Source: Steinernema hermaphroditum (Eukaryota; Nematoda; Chromadorea; Rhabditida; Steinernematidae). From it: 64,000 nucleotides of DNA. The stretch covers positions 5,232,769-5,296,768 of the forward strand of contig CM059624.1 of the NCBI GenBank assembly GCA_030435675.1. Direction: 5' to 3'. Every line of letters starts with the position of its first letter. Within the stretch, counting starts at the first letter, position 1. Below the pieces are notes generated by a model, which was given only the letters and a program-made list of their open reading frames with translations, did not search any database and was not told where the DNA came from. Shown here piece by piece: positions 46,333-55,629 of the stretch. The translations under genes were made by a program, and so were the position numbers.

Positions 46333-48696
46333 TTACACTGTGGTCGACAGAGGTCCGGCATATGGGGTGGAGGTCGCCACGGGTTCCGCCGTCGAGTAGA
46401 AGCTGTCCTCGCGTGACATCGCCGCATTAACTGAATGACACTAATTAGTTGAGATGAGATGCCAGCAAGGATAAAGTGCGGATTCGTTCATTTGTGGCAA
46501 CGCTCTGGGACTAAAGTATAGGTGCAGCGGTGCATTTAATCTTATCATCTGTACTTATCGAGATTAAAGGCGTTGGCCGCCATTCTCACATGATTCAGTG
46601 CTGCTTTTTTGAAAGTCACATGTCTGAAGCGCCAAAAGGATTTAATGAATTAAAAAAAACTTATGGATTACGGGGTTCCTCTACAAGCTGAGCGAGCACG
46701 TCTATGTCTTTTCCATCCTCATCGGATGAGCACCCTACAGTGCATGCTGACCATGGAGTCCCCGCCTAGCAGTGCATCAAATTGGTGTTTGGATTTGGGA
46801 TGGTAACAGACAGTAGACAGCTTAAGCTTAAGCCTAAGCTTAGGCTTATTTTCAGACATTTGACCTTTGAGCCCATGCTAGACAGCTTAAGCCTAAACCT
46901 AAGCTTAGGCTTATTTTGGAAAAAAACTACAAAAGATAAAAAAGAAATGAACTACGAGTCAGTTCAGAACAGATTTTAAGTCTGATTTCCGATTTTCGGC
47001 GTTATCTTTCGTTTCCAAAAGGGTTTCGTGGCAAAGAAACTGATAAAGTTAAATTTCTATAATAATAATAAAGTTCTAAACTGACTCAAATTGGACTGGT
47101 AATCTTAGGGAATGAGAAAGGGAAAATTCCCTTGAAAGCCAAAAGCTACCTTCGACAATCGTCTCGAAAGTGTGCGTTGAAGAAGACTGTATATTCGGAC
47201 AAGAGGCGACAGCAGGCATCGCCGCGATGCTGTGGAGTCCTCTTTCGAACTCTGCTTAACTTTATCTTCTAAGAAAACCTATCTGCATATCTTGTACCTT
47301 CGCCATATGAAGCGTCCGAATCTTTCAAGAGCATATGGAGTCGTCTATTTTCCAGTCGCAAATTCTCTAATTTCAGTTGGGAATACGTTTTGTTCCTTTC
47401 TTAAGAGATCCATAAAGATTGAAATGTAGAGAAACCAACCTGTCATGGTGGAACTGGAGTTAACTACGACGGGGGTGACGAAGGGATTCTGAGTCGTCGC
47501 CACTGTAACTCCATGGTTAAGGTTGTGGGGCGAGTTTGGCAAAGAGTCCTTGTTCGGGCTCTTGACGTAGGAGGAGCCTATGGCCGGCTTCCTGGTTTCG
47601 ACCCAGTTCTGGTCTAAATGGGACCCGGTCAGCCCTGTGAGAACGCTTCGATTTCCTGGAATTACACGTTTCGTGAGATAGCTGAGATATCCCGGGGGAA
47701 TTAAAAGAAGGGTTTGAAAATTATATGATTCACATGCTTGGAATCTGCTGAACTATTCGCTTTCCAGATCATATTGAAAATTGCCTGACGATGCAACAGC
47801 TCTTCTCAAAAGTTAGATCCAAATAAGCATTGTGCTCGAAATGCTACATTGTCATGTTATGCCATTCATCACAGGACGCGTTTCTCAATTGTGTCCCAGG
47901 TGATCGGTCCAATCGCCGTCTCCGAAATGAACTGACTGAGCGCCAATATCTGTGCCGTAGGATTTGTTGACAAGGTGTTTACACAGTCAGGAGTACAGAG
48001 TGTCAGTACGCAATTCCAAATCCTCGAATCACCGGTCCATTTCAAATATAAATATTTCACAGTTTCCGGTACTTAAATGGCAACCAAATTTTTACAGTGT
48101 TACGGTGTCGTCTCTGTTATCTTCTTCAAAAATAACAGTCCGGGTCTATCATTATGACGTTCAACAACGAGGGTCGAGATCGACCTCTCACTCAACTCAT
48201 TTGGCGAACTTCAGAGAGAGCGAGTAGACAGCGTTGTTGCTATACAACAACAGCGCCATTACCGAAAGCGATTTGGAACGCTATAAGTTCTTGAAAATTG
48301 ATGAAAATATTGTTCAGGAATAATTCATTCCACGCCGGATAAAACCGCAGTCAGTTAACCGTATTTCATCCAAATCGAGCAGTGCCCCTTTTAGCAGCTC
48401 AATTATACTCTGCACTGTTTAAAAGATTTCACAGATTCTCATCCTGATCATCACCTTCGATAATTCAAACAGGCATTACCTTCATCCCTTACCAGCTTGG
48501 CAACTTCCTTGTTTGACTTTACCCAGAAAATAAGACAGACCACGATTGAGACCAAGGCGATGACGAAGAAGAGGACTCCAAAGACGAGTATCGGAATCAG
48601 AACTGCATTGAGCTGTTCGCTGATCTGATCTGTTAGTTTGGGAATGTTGTCCAGGAGGAAGTCGATGTGTGCGAAGAGTTCGCTGAGCTGGACCAT
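46333..48696 (-). CDS. Single-pass membrane protein with long tail and C-terminal PDZ ligand (cluster member 1)
   Basis: Four exons in consistent frame (48696-48480, 47655-47440, 47251-47150, 46430-46333), 210 residues. The start follows a TTCAG site by 2 nt, 96 bp after the stop of member 2. A short N-terminal stretch of about 30 residues (SELFAHIDFLLDNIPKL) leads to one TM (LIPILVFGVLFFVIALVSIV) and WVKSNKEVAKL. The tail of about 145 residues is Ser/Thr/Asn/Pro-rich (SSYVKSPNKDSLPNSPHNL) and ends PLSTTV-TAA. STTV is a class I PDZ-binding motif (T at -2, V at 0). No signal peptide; probably N-out. The three tail exons were assigned from splice sites and phase; the joins are plausible but unproved. 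Confidence 0.6.
46805..46920. repeat. Palindromic AAGCTTAGGC repeat, telomere-like hexamers
   Basis: Two near-copies of a unit with AGCTTAAGCCTAAGCTTAGG words separated by GAGCCCATGCTAGACAGC. It contains TTAGGC and GCCTAA, the nematode telomere hexamer in both orientations, and shares words with the collagen spacer (24585-24735). It lies in the last intron of the PDZ-tailed gene. Confidence 0.55.
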
Positions 48697-48792
48697 CTCT
48701 GAACAGTCAGCCCATCTTTTAGGAATAAGAACACTTTGAAGTATGTCTAAGACTCTACTTATATGCACTGACACACACGCTTTCCACAGAAT

Positions 48793-49110
48793 TTAATGCT
48801 TCATATCATGGTTATGCTTTTTCGCCTCAAAAAAGACTCTGATGAACAAGGCGGCGTAGCAGGCGATGATCGAATTGACGAGGACGACGAGGACGAGGAG
48901 GAGGATGACGATGATGGGAAAAGCGTAGGAGAGAAAGGTGCTGGCCGTGAGCACCCGTCCCGTCAGGTTGAGAAGCATGCTGTCCGTGCTGTTGATCAGC
49001 TGAAAGTAGTGGTCTTAGATGGACGGTCTTCGATCGAACGGATCGAAAGCGCTTACCACGCTCACTTCTCGACTTACCATCCCAACACTTTTTCCAATAC
49101 TCGGATCCAT
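48793..49110 (-). CDS. Small single-pass membrane protein (cluster member 2)
   Basis: Two exons (49110-49078 and 48999-48793; donor GTAAGT, acceptor TTTCAG), 79 residues. Exon 1 encodes MDPSIGKSVGM. Exon 2 begins LINSTDSMLLNLTGRVL with two N-glycosylation sequons (NST, NLT), then a strong TM (PIIVILLLVLVVLVNSIIAC) and a basic tail RVFFEAKKHNHDMKH-TAA. A TTTGTAG acceptor 11 nt before the ATG suggests trans-splicing. It lies between members 3 and 1 with gaps of 118 and 96 bp. Unknown function. Confidence 0.65.
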
Positions 49111-49228
49111 AGTAATCTGTTCTACAAATACAGTATGAAGGGCGAAAACGGGAAAACACGAGGTAAGACGCTCCGTTCTGTGATAATCACAAATATTTCT
49201 TTGCTAAGAGGATTCGCAGGAGTTTATT

Positions 49229-49597
49229 TCAGTCACAGTTTGCGTATTTTTTTGGAGAAATGGTCTTTTGGAGACGGTGCCAGACGTTCTTGAGAGATAG
49301 GAATGCGATGAAGATGAGTACGACGAGTAGGAGGATGACGATCACGACTAGGGTGAAGACCCGGGTCAGAAGGGTGTCGATGCATTCTGTGGAATCGATG
49401 AACACCGTCGAGAAGCGGTGCAGGGCCTGAAAGTGTGCAGAGGATGAGGTGAAGGTGAACTCAGGGTCTTCTGTGGGCCCTTGAAGACGGTTTCAAATAA
49501 GGGTCCACCTGTTAGTGTGCATTCATTCTAGCCAGTTTCTAACTTAGATCAGGACAGCCTCTTTCACTTTTTAGCTTCTCGGATGAACCTCGCTCAT
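49229..49597 (-). CDS. Small single-pass membrane protein (cluster member 3)
   Basis: The main exon 49426-49229 starts after a TTTCAG site and encodes ALHRFSTVFIDSTECIDTLL, a TM (VFTLVVIVILLLVVLIFIAF) and a basic tail (SLKNVWHRLQKTI), ending TGA with AATAAA overlapping the stop region. The likely first exon is MSE at 49597-49589, 11 nt after a CTACAG acceptor; its donor (GAG/GTTCAT) is weak, so this exon is uncertain. 68 residues if right. Same plan as members 2, 4, 5 and 6. Confidence 0.5.
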
Positions 49598-50784
49598 CGC
49601 TGAGTCCCCTGTAGGCTTTTGATTTTGTATCGCTGTGCATATAGCACGGAAAAAGATGTCGAAACGACGCATTTCTTATCTTTTCCCACAGTGCTTAGTT
49701 GGCGAAGCAGCTTCCGGAGAAGCGCCGTTTCGTCGATTATACGATTGTTTGCATTTCCTGCCTATGATCGAGCTACTATGATAAGAAAAAACGACGCTAC
49801 CAGTGTGTTGAGGCCAAGTAGCCTGATAGAGCATTCGACAAACATTGCTTTTTATGGCTATTGACTGACTCAATTGGGAGTGAGTGAATAGGAAGTTAGC
49901 TTTACGAACAGAGATCCGTCTGAAACTGACCACAACAGATGTCATTTCTAAGACCATCCAGACGAGAGACCGGTCGGAAAACGAAAAAGATTAGGGTGTC
50001 CCAAAAAGGTCACTTTAAACCGAAGTGAAAGCGCCTGAAGCCGAAATAAAGGGCCGAAGTCGAAAGCCTATTCATACCGTATAAAAAAGCTGCTTTAGTT
50101 CACAAGAAGACTCGCCGTAACGGAGCCCTTGGAATCCGAGTCACTGGTAAGAGTCGCCGTTTTCTAAAGATCAGCTTCTTACAGGATGTCCCAAAAAGGG
50201 CACTTCAGAACTGAGTCTGAGAAGTCATTTCTGGGACCATACAGACGAGAGACCGGTCGGAGAACGAAGCAAAAGCCGATATAGATCATGATTGTCTCAA
50301 AAGGCCGACGGATAAAATCATTCTTATCACTTCCATTTGTTAAATTGTGACATACACAGCTTGATATGTATGCAGCTGAAGCGGAAGTTACAAAGAAAAT
50401 TACTAAGATTGTGACAACAGAAGTGACTTTTATGTGCTACGTGTTGAGCAAAAATTGTAACAATAGGCTTTTGAATGTTGCATCGTGAATCAGCCTTAGT
50501 CAGCGTTGGTGACGAATACAATTTCTGCTTCTGTTTCAAAGGGTATAAAAGGTGTACGATTCATTTTTTGAGGCACTCGTGCATTCTTAACATCTGCGTT
50601 CAGACTGTTTATAAAAGAAAAATCGGACCAACTGTGGGAACTTCTATGCATTATGCGCATTACAAACCGACTCACCAGTTCGAAATTGTCGTTACTCATC
50701 TTTGTTCTGCAGTCGCCGCCGTCAAGAGCTTGCTTGTTGCCTTCTTCCTAGAATGTCACCATGGCATCTACAGCATGACCACTC
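49598..50784. other. Intergenic with a ~50-bp duplicated unit
   Basis: A unit with CAGACGAGAGACCGGTCGGA lies at 49959-49978 and again at 50241-50260, each copy near a GTCCCAAAAAGG word (about 49996 and 50189) in swapped order. The GGTGTCCCAAAA word resembles Tc1/mariner ends. No gene supported. Confidence 0.55.
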
Positions 50785-51061
50785 TTACTTTTTCTCCTTG
50801 TCCAGTCGGAACTCCCTCAACTTCGAGTCACTCGTCTTATGGTTGCAGAAGTAGAAGAGAAGGACACAAAGGCCGGCACCCAGAACCACCAATCCGATGT
50901 TGATGTAGAAGAGGACGTCGGAAATCGTCGAGATGGTCGTGTTGACCTCGATGAGGATGTCAGTTTTGTTTCGCAACTCCTGAAAGGAGAAGATCAGTCG
51001 GAGCAAAGGGGACGAGAGGGATTACGCCGGTGACAAGCTGGAGTGTCTCGGTGAGAGACAT
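50785..51061 (-). CDS. Small single-pass membrane protein (cluster member 4)
   Basis: Two exons (51061-51026, 50979-50785; 46-bp intron, donor GTAATC, acceptor TTTCAG), 76 residues. Exon 1 encodes MSLTETLQLVTG. Exon 2 begins ELRNKTDILIEVNTTISTI with sequons NKT and NTT, then a TM (INIGLVVLGAGLCVLLFYFC) and a charged tail NHKTSDSKLREFRLDKEKK-TAA. The CTTTAG site before the ATG fits trans-splicing. Divergent from member 5, with about 290 bp between the two start codons. Confidence 0.65.
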
Positions 51062-51351
51062 CAACGGAATTACTAAAGCGCTGGCGGGGAAACGTGCGCG
51101 CCTCCCGGAGCCAAAGCAGCGAACGGGGGCTTCCTTGAGCGGGTCCGGCGTAATGAGTCAGCGTCGACACCGGCGGCGATCGGCTGTGCCTTCGAAGACG
51201 ACCATCGATTTCCGTGATAGCGCTTCTGATAAAGATTTTGCGTCGGTGGATCATAGCACTCGCCAACCGCCGGCGCCGCAGCTCGTTAGGCCCCTTTTCC
51301 CTATTTGTTTTTTGTTTGTTTTGCGGAGAACCCGACAAGGAGAAGAAGAAG
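51062..51351. promoter_or_regulatory. Probable shared upstream region of members 4 and 5
   Basis: The 290 bp between two divergent start codons is GC-rich and must hold both promoters if the two gene models are right. No TATA box seen. Confidence 0.4.
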
Positions 51352-52931
51352 ATGGTGGCTGACAACGTCGACGAGGTGAGGAATTAATTTATTCTTTTGT
51401 ACAAATCGATCGGACGGGAGCAGTCGGGGCGATTTTCGCAAAAATTACGGAAATACTAAAGGGCACGCTGCGATTTGTATTGATCGACTGATTTCCGAAT
51501 CGAATTAGTCATTTTCGCGCGCATCTTGTGATATTTATAAACGACATCGTCACACTTTTTCGAAGTGGCTCTTTTCGAATCAGCAGGGTGTACGTATAGT
51601 CTTTCTGTTCTGTGGCGCAAACAGCGATAATGGAAGATGTTGCTGAGTAAAATAAAGTAGGAAATAATGGTTATATGTGTTTACTGGTGACGTCAATTGG
51701 GGTCAGATGAGATACACATAGGAGACTGTAACAATATCTGCGCGAAGTCGATCTTTCGGAAAGTTTATATTGTATTGCGGCATAAATAATGGCGTTTCAT
51801 GTTCGTCTCAATGACAACTTCGCAGCTTTGACAAGGATGCTCCCTTCAAATAATTTTACATTTTTATGACCACAAAATGTTTGAATCGAAGTGTTTCTTC
51901 ACAATATCGTTGATCCAATATCCTTCGAACCCTACTAACCGAGTACAACTACCACTAGCATTGAAAGAGGAATGTGTTATTGAGGCCAACATGGAAACAT
52001 GCGGTCTCGCGAGGTCCTACGTGTCATTCTTACTCTTGTGGCCTTCTGTCACAACGCTCGTTGTTCGCGCCAAACTGTTCCCCTATACGTGTGTTGAAAG
52101 ATGACCTCAATGTTTGGCAGAAGCCCTATCTTCGATAAAAATCATTGCAGCTTTCAGAAAAATCACGCAGATTGTATCAAGGCATTTTGCTCATATTTTA
52201 CAGTTTCGACCAATGATGCCTCGTGTGTTATTTTCACGTTTGCTACCAGATAGAATTAGCAAGTAGGGCATCGGGGACGACTTCTAGGAGGCCTTCTGGA
52301 GAGAGACGGGCTTGGAAGCGGCTCGCAAAACCTCGCGAAAGCTATGATCCTTATAGTGAATTCCTTGGGGAATTTTACTTTTTGGCCCCTACCTTTGCTC
52401 TATCTTACTGTCATCTGTACTGATCCATAAATGATGTAGCAAAGGAAAAAATCATTTACTCGATTTCTAACGAAGAGCCTAAATGGGCGTCGATGTTTGG
52501 ATCAGACAATCCTTGTCCATCCATGATTCACGTCTTTTGTGAAGACGAAGTAAACGTCGATTTACATTCCACGTCAAAGCACATAGCAACGGCGTTTTAA
52601 TGGCATTGGGATTTGAATTAAATAATAACGAATTGAATTTCGCATAACAGCTCATCGTAGATCTTTTGAGATTCCCCTTTAAGGACATTTAGAAATTTGC
52701 TCCGTTCAGGCTCTAACCTCGGTGAACAAACTACTCAAAGAGGCGAACAAGACGGTGTCACACCTATCCTCCGTCGTCTCCTATGCGCCCCACTTCACCT
52801 ACGCCCTGTGCATCCTTCTCACCGTTATGATCACGACCTGTGTCCTTTTCGTTGTTCTACAGTACTACGTCGGTCGTCGTCTTTACAAACGCCACAAAGA
52901 AAACATTTCATCAAAGCACACAAGTGAGTAA
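51352..52931 (+). CDS. Small single-pass membrane protein (cluster member 5)
   Basis: Exon 1 51352-51375 encodes MVADNVDE and stops at a GTGAGG donor. After a 1.33-kb intron, exon 2 (52710-52931, acceptor CGTTCAG) encodes ALTSVNKLLKEANKTVSHL (sequon NKT), a TM (ALCILLTVMITTCVLFVVLQ) and a basic tail RRLYKRHKENISSKHTSE-TAA. 81 residues, with the same phase-0 exon plan as members 2-4 and 6. AATAAA at 53057-53062 is its likely polyadenylation signal. The only plus-strand member. The intron holds no recognisable gene. Confidence 0.6.
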
Positions 52932-52984
52932 TTTTTTGTATTCTGTCTCACGCGGAGGTCGATTCAGCGCCGGAGCAGAGAGCG

Positions 52985-53370
52985 CTAGCCGAGGAGGAGA
53001 GATCTTGAGACGGAGTCATACCAGTTATGGGATTTCCTGTAATGCATTGTATACTCAATAAAGAGCACAAGAAAAACCTTTATGGTGTCGACCAACTCGG
53101 CCCTCATGTAGGTTGAGTTGTTCCTGGAAAACTCGTCCGCTCTGAGCTCTCGCCACGATCTCATCGTGAGTCTGATGCTGCAGACGATGCAGATGAGGAA
53201 GAAAAGCAGAAGAAAGAGGACGAAGAGACAGAAGGCGACGAAAAGGGCCCATGTGAGGGAGGAGGAGAGGACGGCCACGCTGTTCAGAAGGCCACTCGAG
53301 CTGTTGAGGAGCTAAAATCTGCGGGATATCGAAACCTGAGGGTCGGGGGACTCACACTGTCGAGTGACAT
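52985..53370 (-). CDS. Small single-pass membrane protein (cluster member 6)
   Basis: Exon 1 53370-53356 encodes MSLDS with a GTGAGT donor. Exon 2 starts at 53311 after TTTTAG and encodes LLNSSSGLLNSVAVLSSSL (sequon NSS), a long TM (WALFVAFCLFVLFLLLFFLI) and IRLTMRSWRELRADEFSRN, then TYMRAELVDTIK. It then either reads on to TAG at 52985 or splices near 53076. If it reads on, its end overlaps the 3' UTR of the convergent member 5. Confidence 0.6.
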
Positions 53371-53645
53371 TCCGGCGGAGGGCCTTTCGGGGACTGCGGC
53401 GCTGACGCACTCCTTAGGCGATTCCCGATAAGAAATAAGAAGCGCGCCACCGCTTGTGGCCCCCGCTTCGTGCGGAGAAGCATCGCCGCCGATCAATCGA
53501 TCGCTTCTCCGGAGATAACGACTTCCTGGACAGCTGCTTTTGGGTGAGCGATGTACAAATAGGGAAAAAGAGGAGCTTGCTGATAAGAAGCTCGCCTTGA
53601 CAAACAATATGGCCGGTGTATGCGCGTGGGAGTTGACAGCATGCT

Positions 53646-53709
53646 GTTCGCAGGACTCTCTATCACGTACATACCATAGGTTATGTGCGTGATAGGGAGT
53701 CCTGTGAAC
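53646..53709 (+). ncRNA. 64-nt hairpin, candidate small-RNA precursor
   Basis: Arms 53646-53673 and 53682-53709 pair over 28 bp with an 8-nt loop. The three non-identical positions are T-G or G-T, so on the plus-strand RNA all are G-U wobbles; on the minus strand they would be A-C mismatches. Size and loop fit a pre-miRNA. Perfect pairing without bulges is unusual for miRNA and could equally be a tiny palindromic element. No gene overlaps it. Confidence 0.4.
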
Positions 53710-54548
53710 TTAAACATAACTCAAAAACAAAACGATTGGATGATGCAGGATTGCAATGAAGAATAAGAAACGATCGAATGAGTGAAACCAATAAGTGATT
53801 CGCCAACGCCAAGTGATTACCTTCTACTGAACCCGTACCTTATATCCATAGCAAATGATATCTCACCACAAAAATGTGGCCATAAGGAAAGGCTGAAGTT
53901 CTGATGGCTTCCAGCGGCAGTGCTTGGACTGGACGAAAGAAAAGGCCAGATGAAGAAAACCGAAGCTGGTGTTGCGCCAACATCAACATCTTCCAATGCC
54001 CGAGACTTGAAGCCATGACGCCTAGGAGAGAAGCAACGCGAAAATGAGGTCTTTCATTCTCGATCGGTGATTATATATGGGTGCAACTTTGTGTAAAACT
54101 TAAGATATTGCAAATAAATTCAATTCAAATTCAAGGAAATGAAGGTCGCATGTTTAGTGATTTCCCCTTATTTCAATTGGTCATCCTCCATCTCATACAT
54201 ATGACATGTTTTCCAGGGCAACCTATACAGAAAGGCCATTTTAGAATAAAAATATGCGAAAACTGCTGGAATAGGAAAATAATTGGCCATTCAGCAGAGA
54301 TGTACTCGACCCAACAGGACCTCTTTCGCCTTCGTTTACATCATGGAATCACGTTTCCAGATTTTATCACGTCGACATATTTACAACACCAGCCATACTT
54401 CCTTCTTCTTTCGCTGCGAATTTACGACTTCGTCTGTGAAATGTTGCTTCGAGCGTTTTTTTGTGCGTTCACTCAATTGATTCGATTAGCCGTCTTGATG
54501 GCTAAAGGCAGTCTAATTAAAGCCATTTACTTGGATTTTCAGAAGATC
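53710..54548. other. Intergenic, AT-rich
   Basis: A long plus-strand frame (54081-54806) starts here, but its composition is not convincing. No supported gene. Confidence 0.4.
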
Positions 54549-55020
54549 TCATGTTACAGGAAGGCCTCTGTAATGGAGGATATACGTGGTGCAACGTTCT
54601 ACTGTTGTAGAAAGCACCCTGTGTATACGTTCCTGGTACTTTCCTTGCACCATGTTGCAGTCATCATCGCCCAACCACCTGCCCCAATCAAGAAGCCGAA
54701 GTCTCGCTGTGTAGTCCCACCGCAAAGTTCCACTCTCTGTGCCGATACCGTAATCCGGCCACTTGGCCACTTCGGCACGAAAGAAGATCGTCACCTTCAA
54801 CTCTGATTGTGTGCCCTGCGCTAGAAGGAGGCCTATTGTCCCTTTGCTTGTAAAACGTCCTGTTGACTCGGAAAGAAGCGTTATACGTTCTTTCCAAAAT
54901 CTGAAAAATTGATCCGGCACCAGGGGAGGTCCTTGAAAAGCAGAAAGTGCATCGCAATCGATCACTTTTTCCCGAACGTCTCTCCTTCAGGATGTGATCA
55001 GGATTCTTCATCCATCTCAA
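54549..55020 (-). CDS. Possible coding region, unknown protein
   Basis: Two overlapping minus-strand frames follow a TTTTTCAG site at about 54904: one reads SKGTIGLLLAQGTQSELKVT then IFFRAEVAKWPDYGIG, the other ILERTYNASFRVNRTFYKQ. Their switch looks like an unseen intron or a frameshift in a decayed gene. No domain recognised. Confidence 0.25.
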
Positions 55021-55629
55021 GCATCCATCATCGTGAAGTCAACGTTTAAGAATACGTGAGCCGTCGTAGTATAGTGACAGAAAATGACACCAACGAGTGT
55101 AACCCGTAGTTTTATAGCACCATTCTTGGCTCACCGTAATAGTCTTCCTAAGAAGCTTTTTCAGAGTTTTGCATTCAAATGTTTTCTAGATACACGGCTG
55201 GCATAGATAAGACTAAAAACTAACAATACCCACATAAAATCTCCCTATTTCGACTACCATTACAAGAATTTACTGAAAAGATTTGGGAAGATTTGATTTG
55301 GATTTGCTTCATTGTGTCAATGGCAACCGCCTTCTTCATTATGTCATTCTGTCCTTTTTTTAACAAAAAGTGGACTTCCCAAGATTCCGTTTTTCGACAA
55401 TGCGTGAGATCCCGCGATCTCCCTGTCGATCTGAGATCCCCACTTACCCAGTTCACGTCTCAATCTCACGGTCGCCTCCCATTAATCACCGGGAACAAAT
55501 AGGCCGCGCGCGCGTTTCATTGTTGTTTTTTTTGCGCTTTTTGGGCGAATGTCAAAGTGTGACATCGCGGCGACTCCCGACGCGAACTCGTTTGGGCGTT
55601 TATTTCTCCGTAAATCAATGGAACGACAT
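55021..55629. other. Intergenic
   Basis: No gene seen. A GC-rich patch (CGCGCGCG at about 55505) precedes the 3' end of the TIL gene. Confidence 0.4.

Noticed and set aside
54081..54806. 241-codon plus-strand frame
   Set aside because: No domain, no signal peptide, no splice context; overlaps a more coding-like minus-strand stretch.
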